From Mameliella sp. CS4 (lineage in GTDB: Bacteria; Pseudomonadota; Alphaproteobacteria; Rhodobacterales; Rhodobacteraceae), in the NCBI RefSeq assembly GCF_019392335.1, contig NZ_JAHXRQ010000005.1:160376-224375 (forward strand): a DNA stretch of 64,000 nt, given 5' to 3'. Below the pieces are notes generated by a model, which made no database searches, had not been told where the DNA came from, and saw only the letters and a program-made list of their open reading frames with translations. How positions within the stretch are numbered: position 1 is the first letter of the stretch; every line of letters starts with the position of its first letter. The position numbers and the translations under genes were made by a program. Below, piece by piece: positions 55,068-63,648 of this stretch.

Positions 55068-56588
55068 GTGGCATTCGAGGACGATCTTGGACGGTGGATC
55101 ACAGACGCCCGCGCGCGGCTCGACAAGGCCGAGGTCGCGCCGGGGATCGCGCATTCGGGGCGGGTCACCGCCATCGGCGATGGTGTCGTCCATGTCGCCG
55201 GGCTGCCGCACACGCGGCTGGACGAGCTGCTGCAGTTCGAGGACGGCACCCTGGGGCTTGCCATGACCATCGACCAGGCGGGCGTGGGAGGGGTCCTGCT
55301 GGCACATGGCGAAGGCATTTCCGCCGGGAGCGCCGTCCACGGGACCGGCGAAATCGCCCGGGTCCCGGTCGGAGAAGCGCTGCTGGGCCGCGTGATCTCG
55401 CCCGTGGGCGAACCGCTGGACGACGGACCCGAGGTCGTCGGGGAGCGGCGCGACCCGGTGGAACGCCCGGCCCCGGGCATCGTGGATCGGGATCTCGTGA
55501 CCGAACCGCTGCTGACCGGCTTGACCGTCGTCGATGCGATGATCCCGTTGGGGCGAGGGCAGCGGCAGTTGATCATCGGCGATCGCAAGACCGGAAAGAC
55601 CACCATCGCGATTGATACGATCATCAACCAGAAACGGTCGGACGTGATCTGTGTCTACGCCGCCATCGGGCAGAAGGCATCGACAGTGGCCCGCGTGATC
55701 GACGCGGTCAAGACGCATGGGGCGGTGGATCGCACGGTCTTTGTCGTCGGCCCGTCGGACGCGCCGGGGGCGCAGTGGATCACACCCTACGCTGCCTGCA
55801 CGATCGCCGAGTATTTCCGCGATCGCGGCCAGCACGCGCTGCTGATCCTCGACGACCTGACCAAACACGCGATCATCTATCGCGAGCTGTCGCTGCTGCT
55901 GCGCAAGCCGCCCGGCCGCGAGGCCTATCCGGGTGATGTCTTCTACCTGCATGCCCGACTTCTGGAACGCGCGGCAAAGCTGTCCGGGCGGAACGGGGGG
56001 GGATCGTTGACGGCGCTGCCCATTGCCGAAACGCAGGCGGGCAACATGACCGCCTATATACCCACCAACCTGATCTCGATCACCGACGGCCAGATCTACC
56101 TGGAGCCCAAGCTTTTCTTCGAGGGTCAGAAACCGGCCGTGAACGTTGGCATCAGCGTCAGCCGCGTCGGCGGAGCCACCCAGGCCAAGGCGATCAAGAC
56201 GCTCGCGGATTCGCTCAAGCTCGACTATGCACAGTTTCTGGAACTCGAGGTCTTCACCCGGTTCGGCGCCATGGTGGACGATCGGACGGCCCGGAAGATC
56301 GCGCATGGCCGTCGCCTCCGGGCGATCCTCAAGCAGACGGAATATGCGCCGCTCCCCTTGTCGCTCCAGGTAACGCTGCTGCTGGCGGTGGCCCAAGGGA
56401 GGCTGGACGATGTGCCGCTGGACGAGGTCGCCGGGATACGCGCAACGCTTGCCAAAAGGTTGCCGGCGGAACTGCCGAGGATCGCGGCGGAGATCGATCA
56501 GTCCGCGACCCTGTCCGACGAAGACCGGAAAGACCTGCTTGCACTGATTGACCGCTGTATCGGGACGTCGGACGCGGAGCAGATTTGA
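55068..56588 (+). CDS. atpA: N-ATPase F1 alpha subunit
   Basis: A 506-residue nucleotide-binding subunit. Walker A GDRKTGKT is near 171-178, with ALLILDDLTKHAIIYRELSL, then RRPPG-like RKPPGREAYPGDVFYLHAR and the late QKPAVNVGISVSRVGGATQ. The start is a GTG 3 bases after the atpF stop. The first 30 residues (AFEDDLGRWITDARARLDKA) lack the usual housekeeping N-terminal peptide that binds delta, in keeping with the altered stator. It overlaps the gamma gene at TGATG. Confidence 0.95.
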   Translation: MAFEDDLGRWITDARARLDKAEVAPGIAHSGRVTAIGDGVVHVAGLPHTRLDELLQFEDGTLGLAMTIDQAGVGGVLLAHGEGISAGSAVHGTGEIARVPVGEALLGRVISPVGEPLDDGPEVVGERRDPVERPAPGIVDRDLVTEPLLTGLTVVDAMIPLGRGQRQLIIGDRKTGKTTIAIDTIINQKRSDVICVYAAIGQKASTVARVIDAVKTHGAVDRTVFVVGPSDAPGAQWITPYAACTIAEYFRDRGQHALLILDDLTKHAIIYRELSLLLRKPPGREAYPGDVFYLHARLLERAAKLSGRNGGGSLTALPIAETQAGNMTAYIPTNLISITDGQIYLEPKLFFEGQKPAVNVGISVSRVGGATQAKAIKTLADSLKLDYAQFLELEVFTRFGAMVDDRTARKIAHGRRLRAILKQTEYAPLPLSLQVTLLLAVAQGRLDDVPLDEVAGIRATLAKRLPAELPRIAAEIDQSATLSDEDRKDLLALIDRCIGTSDAEQI

Positions 56589-57415
56589 TGGAACAGCTGT
56601 CCCGCATCGAGTCACGGCTGGAAAGCTTGTCCGAACTGGGCGACCTTGTCGGCGCGCTGAGGTCCATGGCCGCGTCGCGGTCGCGTGAGGCGCGCGAGGC
56701 CCTTGCCGGTACGCGAGCCTATTGTGCAACGGTCGAGGCGGCAATCGCGTCGATTGCGCCGCTGGAGACGACCGGACCGTCCGCAGCAGCCGCGGATGGA
56801 TCGGCCGTCCTGATCGTCCTGACATCGGAAAACGGCTTTGTCGGCGGCTTCAACACTCGGCTCGTGGAACGCGCGGCCCGGGTTCGGCTGGACGACGAGC
56901 AGCTGTTCCTCGTAGGGCGGCGTGGGCAGGTATCGGCGGATGAGCGGGGACTTGTTGCGGACCATGTGTTCGGCATGACCTCGCGGGCAGGTGCGGTGAC
57001 GGCGCTGGCGCGCCGGATCGTGGCACTGGCGCAGGGCACTGGCGCGGTGCGGGTTCTGCATGCGGACCACCGGCCCGGTTCGGCCTTCGAGATCAAGGAG
57101 ACGCGGATCCTGCCATTGGAGGCGGCGCGACCGAAGGGCGCGAAGACGCCCGAGCCGCCCATCATCCAGATGCCGCCCCAGCAGCTTTTGCAACAACTGG
57201 CGTGGGAGTATCTATTTGCCGAGATCGCCTCGGCCCTGATGCAGAGCCTTGCCGCAGAGAATGTCGAGCGCCTGCGAACGATGGATGCGGCCTCGCGCAA
57301 CATCGAGGATCGGCTGGACACCTTGAAGCGGCAGGAGCGGGTCGCGCGGCAGGAGGAAACGACCGCGGACATGCTTGACGTGGTGGTCGGGGCAGAGGCG
57401 GTCACCTCTGGTTGA
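56588..57415 (+). CDS. atpG: N-ATPase F1 gamma subunit
   Basis: A 275-residue rotor shaft. MEQLSRIESRLESLSELGDL, then VGALRSMAASRSREAREALA is the N-terminal coiled-coil helix, ENGFVGGFNTRLVERA is in the Rossmann part, and AEIASALMQSLAAENVERLR, then TMDAASRNIEDRLDTLKRQE is the conserved C-terminal helix. It is the last gene of the operon. The TTG three bases upstream of the ATG overlaps the alpha stop; the ATG is listed. Confidence 0.92.
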   Translation: MEQLSRIESRLESLSELGDLVGALRSMAASRSREAREALAGTRAYCATVEAAIASIAPLETTGPSAAAADGSAVLIVLTSENGFVGGFNTRLVERAARVRLDDEQLFLVGRRGQVSADERGLVADHVFGMTSRAGAVTALARRIVALAQGTGAVRVLHADHRPGSAFEIKETRILPLEAARPKGAKTPEPPIIQMPPQQLLQQLAWEYLFAEIASALMQSLAAENVERLRTMDAASRNIEDRLDTLKRQERVARQEETTADMLDVVVGAEAVTSG

Positions 57416-57460
57416 GGATGTCGCGCTTTGGCGCAGTCCCAACGCCGCCCCGGGGACACC

Positions 57461-57484
57461 GCGTTCGCGAAGGACGCGAAACGC
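57461..57484. terminator. Stem-loop between the N-ATPase and convergent genes
   Basis: GCGTTCGCG (57461-57469), loop AAGGA, CGCGAAACGC (57475-57484): nine pairs with a one-base bulge. It lies between the gamma stop (57415) and the convergent STAS-protein stop (57489), so it may end both transcripts. Confidence 0.4.
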
Positions 57485-57488
57485 CCAC

Positions 57489-57848
57489 TCAGGCCCGGAC
57501 CCAATCCCATGCTGCGTCCAGATCATCGGCGGGAAACACGCGGACCTCTCCCTTGAACAGGAAGGCGCTGAGCTTGACGCACCAGACCACCCAGTCCGGC
57601 GCGCCGACGAGGGCGAGGCGTTCGAAATCGGCGACATGGGCAAAGCCGAAGGCGGTGTCGTCCCAGGCCGCCTTCAGGTCCCAGCCCTGGAACCCGGGGT
57701 CGGCATGGAACAAGACCCGCAGCTTGCCATGTTCCGTGAACCGCTCTTCCAGCATCGGCAGAAGGGTCTCGTAATCCGTCGCATGCAACGTGCCGGTGAC
57801 CCTGAGCCCCACCACCTTGCCTTGGGATCCATCCATCACTACGATCAT
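57489..57848 (-). CDS. SpoIIAA-like STAS domain protein
   Basis: A 119-residue cytosolic protein. DYETLLPMLEERFTEHGKLR, then VLFHADPGFQGWDLKAAWDD and LVGAPDWVVWCVKLSAFLF fit the SpoIIAA-like (DUF3478) family, a STAS-fold group that may bind lipids or nucleotides. The ATG at 57848 has a TAGGAG site. It is downstream of the coiled-coil gene with 10 bases between them. The function in this stress cluster is unknown. Confidence 0.82.
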   Translation of the reverse strand: MIVVMDGSQGKVVGLRVTGTLHATDYETLLPMLEERFTEHGKLRVLFHADPGFQGWDLKAAWDDTAFGFAHVADFERLALVGAPDWVVWCVKLSAFLFKGEVRVFPADDLDAAWDWVRA

Positions 57849-57858
57849 GTTCGGGCTC

Positions 57859-58143
57859 CTAGTCCAGCCGGTTGAGCCAGCGCGCCAGCGTGTCGCTGAT
57901 GGCGTCGGCCTCGTCGCGGAAACTTTCGTGCAGCGCTGACCAGTCGTCGGCGCCCTCTGTCTCAGCGCGGGCGATCCGTTCGGCCAGGGTGTCATGGCGT
58001 TGCCGGCACTGCACCAACTGCGCGATGGCCCGAGCCTTGTCGGGTTCATCCGCACTTTGAAGCCGTTCTTCGAGCCGAGTAATGTCGGCATTGTTTTTCG
58101 CGAGCCGTTCCTTGAGGTGGGAAACGTAACTGTCCGTAGCCAT
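57859..58143 (-). CDS. Small coiled-coil protein
   Basis: A 94-residue, almost entirely helical protein rich in Glu, Ala, Arg and Leu (HLKERLAKNNADITRLEERL; CRQRHDTLAERIARAETEGA). No named family is recognised. A strong AGGAAGGAC site precedes the ATG (a TTG codon before it is the alternative). It lies in an operon with the STAS gene and probably acts as a structural or binding partner; its role is unknown. Confidence 0.65.
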   Translation of the reverse strand: MATDSYVSHLKERLAKNNADITRLEERLQSADEPDKARAIAQLVQCRQRHDTLAERIARAETEGADDWSALHESFRDEADAISDTLARWLNRLD

Positions 58144-58186
58144 CAATTCGGTCCTTCCTGGTCATGCGTCGCCCCGCGGGCGGCCT

Positions 58187-59560
58187 TCAAAGTTCATACA
58201 TCTGGTGCAGCCTTGGCATCTCGATCGTCGTATCCCGCAAGGCTTTTGCGAACTTGGCACGCGCGTCCTCTTCGCCATGAATCAGGAAGGTGCGCGCGGG
58301 CGTGCCGGCGCGGCGGTGCCAATCCAGCAGGTCGTGCCGCCCGGCATGGGCCGAAAAGCCGTTGATCGTATGGACATGCGCCTTGACCCGGACGTGATCC
58401 CCGAACAACTTTATCGAGCGGGCGCCGTCGATGATTATGCGGGCAAGGGTGCCTTCTGCCGCGAAGCCGACGAAGATCACGCTGCAATTCCGTTGGCCAA
58501 GATTGTGGCGCAGGTGATGGCGCACGCGCCCACCGGTGCACATCCCCGATCCGGCCATGATGATCGCGCCCGAATGGACGTGGTTCAGCGCCATGGAATC
58601 CCGAGTTTCCTGGACGAAATGCAGGTCTGGCAGCTGGAAGGGATCTTGGCCTTTGCGGATCATCTCCGCTACCTCGAGTGTCATCGCTTCGGGGTGGGCC
58701 CGGAACAGGCGGGTGGCCGAAATCGCCATCGGGGAATCCAGATAGACGGGTGTCGAGGAGCGAAGCGTTTCAGCCTCCATCCCCTCCCGAAGGTAGAACA
58801 GAAGCTCTTGCGCGCGTTCCAGCGCGAAGGTGGGTATGATGACATTGCCGCCCCGCGCCGCGGCGGCCTCGATCGCCTCATGAAACTCTTCCACCGAGTC
58901 GGCAAGCGCGCGGTGGTCCCGGTCGCCATAGGTCGTCTCCATCACCACCACATCGGCTGTCGCAGGCGGTGAGGGCGGGTTCAGGAACGGCCGCTCGCGC
59001 GGGCCCACATCGCCTGAAAAGAGAATGCTGCGGCTGTCCCCGTCCTCGGTCAGGTCCAGAAGGATGCTGGCCGACCCCAGGATATGCCCGGCGTCGTGGA
59101 AGGTGGCGCTGGCGCCCTCCCAGAGTTGGACAGGCTTGCCATACTCGGCGGCTGGCCCGAAGCGGTCGAGACTGTCCAGCGCATCCATCGAGTCATACAG
59201 CGGCTCGGCATCGTGTTGGCCATGGTGCCTCCGGCGCCTGGCCTCCTCCTCGTGAAGTTGGGCGGAATCGAGCATCACGACGCGGGCGAGGTCGCGGGTC
59301 GCGTCGGTGCATAGGATCCGGCCTCGAAAACCTCGTCTGACGAGCAGCGGGATGCGTCCGCAATGGTCGAGATGCGCGTGGGTCAGTAATAGGACGTCGA
59401 TCTCGGCGGGCTCGAACCCGAAGGGCTCGGCATTCAGTTCGTGCAATTCCCGACCGCCCTGGAACATGCCGCAGTCGACAAGGATCCGACGCCCCGCAGC
59501 GGTGACGAGGTGGCAGGATCCCGTGACCTCGCCGGCGGCGCCGTGAAAAGAGATGTGCAT
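58187..59560 (-). CDS. MBL-fold beta-CASP ribonuclease-like protein
   Basis: A 457-residue protein. The metal motif LLTHAHLDHCGRIPLL and GAAGEVTGSCHLV give the metallo-beta-lactamase fold. The beta-CASP domain is seen in VVMETTYGDRDHRALADSVE, IIPTFALERAQELLFYL, IIMAGSGMCTGGRVRHHL and the final INGFSAHAGRHDLLDW and LIHGEEDAR. These mark it as a CPSF/RNase J-type nuclease (exonuclease-like RNA specificity factor). It likely processes RNA in the stress response, though bacterial members of this subgroup are little studied. It is 12 bases after the LOG gene. Confidence 0.85.
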   Translation of the reverse strand: MHISFHGAAGEVTGSCHLVTAAGRRILVDCGMFQGGRELHELNAEPFGFEPAEIDVLLLTHAHLDHCGRIPLLVRRGFRGRILCTDATRDLARVVMLDSAQLHEEEARRRRHHGQHDAEPLYDSMDALDSLDRFGPAAEYGKPVQLWEGASATFHDAGHILGSASILLDLTEDGDSRSILFSGDVGPRERPFLNPPSPPATADVVVMETTYGDRDHRALADSVEEFHEAIEAAAARGGNVIIPTFALERAQELLFYLREGMEAETLRSSTPVYLDSPMAISATRLFRAHPEAMTLEVAEMIRKGQDPFQLPDLHFVQETRDSMALNHVHSGAIIMAGSGMCTGGRVRHHLRHNLGQRNCSVIFVGFAAEGTLARIIIDGARSIKLFGDHVRVKAHVHTINGFSAHAGRHDLLDWHRRAGTPARTFLIHGEEDARAKFAKALRDTTIEMPRLHQMYEL

Positions 59561-59572
59561 GGCGAATTTCCT

Positions 59573-60526
59573 TCAGGGGGTTAGCGGTTTGCCCGCGCGG
59601 TCATACCAGCGCAGAATGTCGGCCCAGATCTCTTCGGCGGTTTCGGCGAACCAGAACAGGTCGCGGTCCTCGGGGGCAATCATGCCTTCCTCGACCAAGG
59701 CGTCCGCATCGAAGATCCGTGTCCAGTATGTTTGCCCGACCAGAACCACGGGCAGTGGTTCGATCTTGCGGGTCTGGATCAACGTCAGGGTTTCGAACAA
59801 TTCGTCGAGCGTGCCGTAACCGCCCGGAAAGACGACGAGCGCGCGGGCACGCAGAAGGAAATGCAGCTTGCGGATCGCGAAATAGCGAAGGCGCATGCAC
59901 AGTCCCGGGGTGACATAAGGGTTCGGATACTGTTCATGCGGCAGAGTGATGTTGAGCCCGACTGTACGCGCACCCTTGTCATAGGCGCCGCGGTTGGCGG
60001 CCTCCATCAGCCCGGGGCCGCCGCCCGTCACCAAGGCAAGACGGTTGCCGGCGCTACCCTCGGCCTCGCCGACGAGGCGGCCAAAGGCGCGGGCGACTTC
60101 GTAGTAATGGCTGTTCGCGGCGATCCTGCGGGCGATGCGCAGCCGGTCTGCCAGGGCCTCGTCATCCGGCGCCTGGGCACATTGCGCCTCGAGGCTGGCG
60201 ACCCTGAGGTGGGCGGTGCGGGGTTCCGGCAGGCGGGTGCCGCCGAAGACGACGATGCTGTGGCGCACGCCCTGTTCGGCGAGCAGGGTCTCGGCCTTGA
60301 GGTAGTCCAATTCCAGCCGCACCCCCCGCGTCCCATCCAAAGCGAGAAAGCCCACATCTTCGTCCGCCTGTCGGTATTCGGGGCTATTCAGGATGGCGTG
60401 AACGAGATCCGCGGCGCGTGGGTCTTCGTGTCCGGATTTGGGTGTCGTCCAAGGCAGCGCCTCGTGTCGGCGCACCGGGTGCGCGGGTGCTGGTTTGGCG
60501 TTTGGCTCTGAATGGTGGTTTGTCAA
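59573..60526 (-). CDS. LOG family protein (TIGR00730-like)
   Basis: A 317-residue Rossmann-fold protein. TGGGPGLMEAANRGAYDKGA and ALVVFPGGYGTLDELFETLT contain the PGGxGTxxE motif of lysine-decarboxylase-like/LOG proteins, which hydrolyse nucleoside 5'-monophosphates at the N-glycosidic bond. SIVVFGGTRLPEPR is the first strand. An N-terminal extension of about 70 residues precedes the domain, more than in standard LOG proteins (about 190). An FNR-like palindrome lies 51 bases upstream. It heads the transcript that includes the beta-CASP gene. Confidence 0.85.
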   Translation of the reverse strand: MTNHHSEPNAKPAPAHPVRRHEALPWTTPKSGHEDPRAADLVHAILNSPEYRQADEDVGFLALDGTRGVRLELDYLKAETLLAEQGVRHSIVVFGGTRLPEPRTAHLRVASLEAQCAQAPDDEALADRLRIARRIAANSHYYEVARAFGRLVGEAEGSAGNRLALVTGGGPGLMEAANRGAYDKGARTVGLNITLPHEQYPNPYVTPGLCMRLRYFAIRKLHFLLRARALVVFPGGYGTLDELFETLTLIQTRKIEPLPVVLVGQTYWTRIFDADALVEEGMIAPEDRDLFWFAETAEEIWADILRWYDRAGKPLTP

Positions 60527-60576
60527 GCGCTCTTCCCCTTGATGAGGAAGCCTAGGGGCCGGTGCGGAGCCTGTCT

Positions 60577-60590
60577 TTGACGCCGGTCAA
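60577..60590 (-). promoter_or_regulatory. FNR-like palindrome upstream of the LOG gene
   Basis: TTGAC-GCCG-GTCAA with perfect 5-base arms, centred about 57 bases upstream of the LOG start codon (60526) and within the 74 bases between this gene and the end of the ZIP gene. Same layout as the box at 156-169 and close to the one at 49956. Confidence 0.5.
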
Positions 60591-60600
60591 GGCCGGGGCC

Positions 60601-61320
60601 TCATCCGCCGCCGAGCAGCGCGTTGCCGGCCATGCCCAGGGCGAAGCCCGCGAGGGCGGCCAGCGAGGGCGCCTGCCGGTTGTCCAGATGTGCCTTCACG
60701 GCGATGTCCTGGAACATCAGGTAGAGGATCCCCCCCGCCGCGGACATCATGATCGCGCCGGTCACGACTGGCAGATCGGCGAGAAAGACATATCCAAGCA
60801 CGACCGCCACGGGCCCGATGGCGGACAGAGCGAAGAAAATGCGCATGACGTGTCGGCGCCGGTGTCGGCCGCGCGCCTTGAGTTCGCGCCAGGCGTTGAA
60901 GGCCTCGGGCAGATTCTGGCCGCCGATCAGCAGCGCCAGCAGCGCCGCTTCGGACGATTGGCTGGCCATGATCGCACCAAGCGCGATCGCCTCGGGCACG
61001 AAATCGGTAAGCATGGCCAGGAACTGCGCATTGCTTTTCGCATGGGTGTGGCGAAGCCGTTCGACGAGAGCAAAGGTCGCGCCGCCCGCGAAGAAGGCGA
61101 CCAGCGCGGCCCAGATGGGCATCAGTTCAAGACCTTGGGGCACCAGTACAAAGGCGACGGCGGCCATGAGGATGCCGCCGCCAAAGGCCATCACGCTGTG
61201 GCGCACCTCCTGTTCGAGCCAGCGCGGCTGGATGCGTTCGACGCTGGCTAGATAGCCGCCGACCGGGATCATCAGCCCAGCAAAGGCGCCGTAGACCAGG
61301 GACAGAATGATATCCTTCAA
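60601..61320 (-). CDS. ZIP family metal transporter
   Basis: A 239-residue membrane protein with about seven or eight helices. The start MKDIILSLVYGAFAGLMIPV and the helix AMLTDFVPEAIALGAIMASQ, then LLALLIGGQNLPEAFNAWRE carry the ZIP bimetal-site pattern (xxPEA / NxPE), with Asp and Gln in place of some of the usual His. A cytosolic His/Arg loop (KARGRHRRRHVMR) is present. It imports Zn or another divalent cation. It belongs to the island's stress module; the 190-base region upstream holds no other gene. Confidence 0.82.
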   Translation of the reverse strand: MKDIILSLVYGAFAGLMIPVGGYLASVERIQPRWLEQEVRHSVMAFGGGILMAAVAFVLVPQGLELMPIWAALVAFFAGGATFALVERLRHTHAKSNAQFLAMLTDFVPEAIALGAIMASQSSEAALLALLIGGQNLPEAFNAWRELKARGRHRRRHVMRIFFALSAIGPVAVVLGYVFLADLPVVTGAIMMSAAGGILYLMFQDIAVKAHLDNRQAPSLAALAGFALGMAGNALLGGG

Positions 61321-61510
61321 AGGGCGCCCGCCATTCAGCTGCTGAGGGGATCATGACGTGGTCCAAGGGCTGTGAAAAGCCAAGGCACCGCCGAAGGATT
61401 AAAAATTTAGATGTTCACGGCTCTCTTGCTTGAATTATTTGAGGGATTCATCTCGTGAAATCGGCATGGTAGCAGGGATGCACGAGCAGACGTGCTTCCC
61501 CATGCGAAAG

Positions 61511-61867
61511 CTACTCATCCTCGCCAACGTTCTGTTGCGGGACGAACGTGAATGGCGACCGACCGTCACTTGACGAAGACGGATACTCCAGCACCCGCGC
61601 CAGCGTCACCTCCTGTCCCTGCTTCCCGTTCAGGACCGCCTGGACGATGTCCGGTGCGAGCAGGGTCAGGCGCAGGACGCGGGTCGTGTAGGAGGGCGCG
61701 ATGCCCTCCCGCTCGGCCAGTTCGGCGATGGTGGCGTATTCGCCCGACTCGAGCATCCGCTTCCATCGGAACGCACGGGCCAGCGCCTTGACCAGCGTGC
61801 TGTCCGTCCGGCGCGATGGCATCGCGCCGTCCGGCAATTGCATCTCCTTCCGTCCGCCGCGCTTCAC
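61511..61867 (-). CDS. HTH protein of mobile regions
   Basis: At least 118 residues. The middle is a helix-turn-helix: GEYATIAELAEREGIAPSYT, then TRVLRLTLLAPDIVQAVLNG, a pattern I know from small proteins beside site-specific recombinases. Similarity continues upstream of the listed GTG (PETVTLHVPFRIVKRGGRK), but no ATG is available there; a CTG at 61930 lies 5 bases after an AGGAG site and may be the true start. It lies 124 bases downstream of the integrase. Confidence 0.6.
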   Translation of the reverse strand: MKRGGRKEMQLPDGAMPSRRTDSTLVKALARAFRWKRMLESGEYATIAELAEREGIAPSYTTRVLRLTLLAPDIVQAVLNGKQGQEVTLARVLEYPSSSSDGRSPFTFVPQQNVGEDE

Positions 61868-61991
61868 GATGCGGAACGGGACATGGAGCGTGACCGTCTC
61901 GGGAACGACGGCTCCCGTGCCGCCGACCAGTAATTCTCCTATGAGGCCGTCGAGGCCATCGATGGCGGAGGAGGGTATTTCATTATATACA

Positions 61992-63137
61992 TCAGTATTT
62001 TGAGAGAAACTCCGCCCACGAGCTCATAAGGTTCCGCCTTTTCTCGAACAAATCACCGCGGGCGTAGGCGGCTTCGGCCTTGTCCTTCAATTGATGGGCA
62101 AGCGCGGCTTCAATGACTTCGCGCGGAAAGACAGTGGTTTCGCCGGCCCAATCCCGAAAGGTCGAACGAAACCCATGGACAGTAATGTCTGAACGGTTCA
62201 TGCGCTTGAGGACGGCAGACAGCGTCATATCACTCAGTTGGCGGTCCAGCGCTTTGCCACCGGGGAACACCAGCGCATCAGGTTCTGACCTTTCGCCCAA
62301 TTGCACTAGCGCAGCATCCGCCAACGGGACGCGGTGTTCCTTTTCAGCTTTCATACGCTTGGCCGGTATGGTCCAGACCTTGTTCGCAGCGTCGATCTCA
62401 CGCCAGCGCATCCCTCGGACTTCGCCGGAACGCGCGGCAGTGAGGACGGCGAAGGCCAGGGCCCGCGCTCCGAAACCTTCCCGCTCGGCGAGGTTCGCCA
62501 TGAACGCTGGGGCCTCGCGCCAGTCTAGCGCGGGATGGTTCACGACGGCACGCACCTTGGAAGGGCGAGGCAGAATGTGGTCGAGGTGTCCGCGCCACCG
62601 CGCCGGGTTTTCACCCTCACGTGCACCGATCACCTTCGAGTAATCCAGAACGGCCTCGATCCTCTGCCGCAAACGGCTGGCCGTCTCGGGCTTCTCGGTC
62701 CAGATCGGTTTCAGGACGGCAAGAATGTCCTGTGTCTCGATCCTGCGGACATCCTGTTCGCCAAGTGACGGAAAGGCGTAGGTGGCGAGCGTAGATGTCC
62801 ACTGCGCGGCATGTTTGGCATTCCGCCAGCCGCTGCGTTTGGTCTCTACGAGCGCTTCAGCAGCAGTCTTGAAACTCACCGAAGTGGTCTTCTCCCGTTC
62901 GGTCAATGGGTCCTGTCCGGCCTCCAGCAATCTGCGCGCTTCAAGTGCCCTGTCGCGGGCCATCGCCAGTGTGACCTCTGGCCATGCTCCAAGCCCCATG
63001 TCTCGACGGCGGCCGCCTTTCTGGTAGCGCAGGACCCACGATCGTGCGCCGGATGGCTTGACAAGCAACATGAGGCCGCGCCCGTCGGTGTGACGACCAA
63101 GCTTTGCTGTTTCAACCTTGCGGGTACTGAGCGCCAT
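61992..63137 (-). CDS. Tyrosine integrase (P4-type, DUF4102 N-domain)
   Basis: A 381-residue recombinase that should insert and excise the island. MALSTRKVETAKLGRHTDGR, GLMLLVKPSGARSWVLRYQ is the DUF4102 arm-binding domain. The catalytic part has Arg in TAARSGEVRGMRW, HGFRSTFRDWAGE (H-x-x-R), a later His in AALAHQLKD and the Tyr in AEAAYARGDLFEKRR. All key residues appear intact. Two ATGs are 15 bases apart; the downstream one matches the family start. P4-type integrases usually use tRNA 3' ends; the tRNA-Ser at 43605 is the likely partner. Confidence 0.93.
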   Translation of the reverse strand: MALSTRKVETAKLGRHTDGRGLMLLVKPSGARSWVLRYQKGGRRRDMGLGAWPEVTLAMARDRALEARRLLEAGQDPLTEREKTTSVSFKTAAEALVETKRSGWRNAKHAAQWTSTLATYAFPSLGEQDVRRIETQDILAVLKPIWTEKPETASRLRQRIEAVLDYSKVIGAREGENPARWRGHLDHILPRPSKVRAVVNHPALDWREAPAFMANLAEREGFGARALAFAVLTAARSGEVRGMRWREIDAANKVWTIPAKRMKAEKEHRVPLADAALVQLGERSEPDALVFPGGKALDRQLSDMTLSAVLKRMNRSDITVHGFRSTFRDWAGETTVFPREVIEAALAHQLKDKAEAAYARGDLFEKRRNLMSSWAEFLSKY

Positions 63138-63648
63138 GTACGGTTCCCACATTCATTCCCACACCTTAACGTGGTTTGACATGAACGCCTGTGAACAGCA
63201 AGGAACTTGGGCAGATGTAGACCACCAATATTTAATGATGAAATATGGACATATCTGTATTTTCATGAACATCCGCGAACCAAAGTTCGTCGGACTTCCT
63301 ATCCGCCATTTACCTTTGATAATATTGAAAAAAAAGCGCGACGGCGACCATACCCGCCTATTTGCCCACCATGCTATTTACGCTTGGAAACGACGCGACA
63401 TGCTCCGGGCGTGACGGAGCGGCGGTAAATTGCTGCGGACCAAGTTTGGTCTCTGCCATCACACATCTGCCGAAGCAGATGCTGCCAGATTGGCATGTCA
63501 CTTGCGACCAGATACACCCTGCGTCACGACTGCGGTTCGCAGCCCCGCCATCCTCCCGCAGTCTCTCGTCAGTCAAACCTCAAGACTTGCCCCAACGATC
63601 TGCCCAAGGCAGGTGCTAAGGAAAACTATCCAAGACCGAGCCCCCCCA
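63138..63648. other. AT-richer gap right of the integrase
   Basis: About 510 bases with lower GC than the rest (notably 63160-63370) and no supported gene. The open frames here have no ribosome site or family feature. A pair of TTCCCACA/ATTCCCAC repeats (63149-63168) overlaps the integrase start. A long A-run (63328-63336) and AT-rich TTTGATAATATTG (63316-63328) are present. The right attachment site of the island may be here or beyond the window. Confidence 0.5.

Noticed and set aside
63118..63414. 98-codon open frame right of the integrase
   Set aside because: Overlaps the integrase start antisense, lacks a ribosome site and has no family feature.
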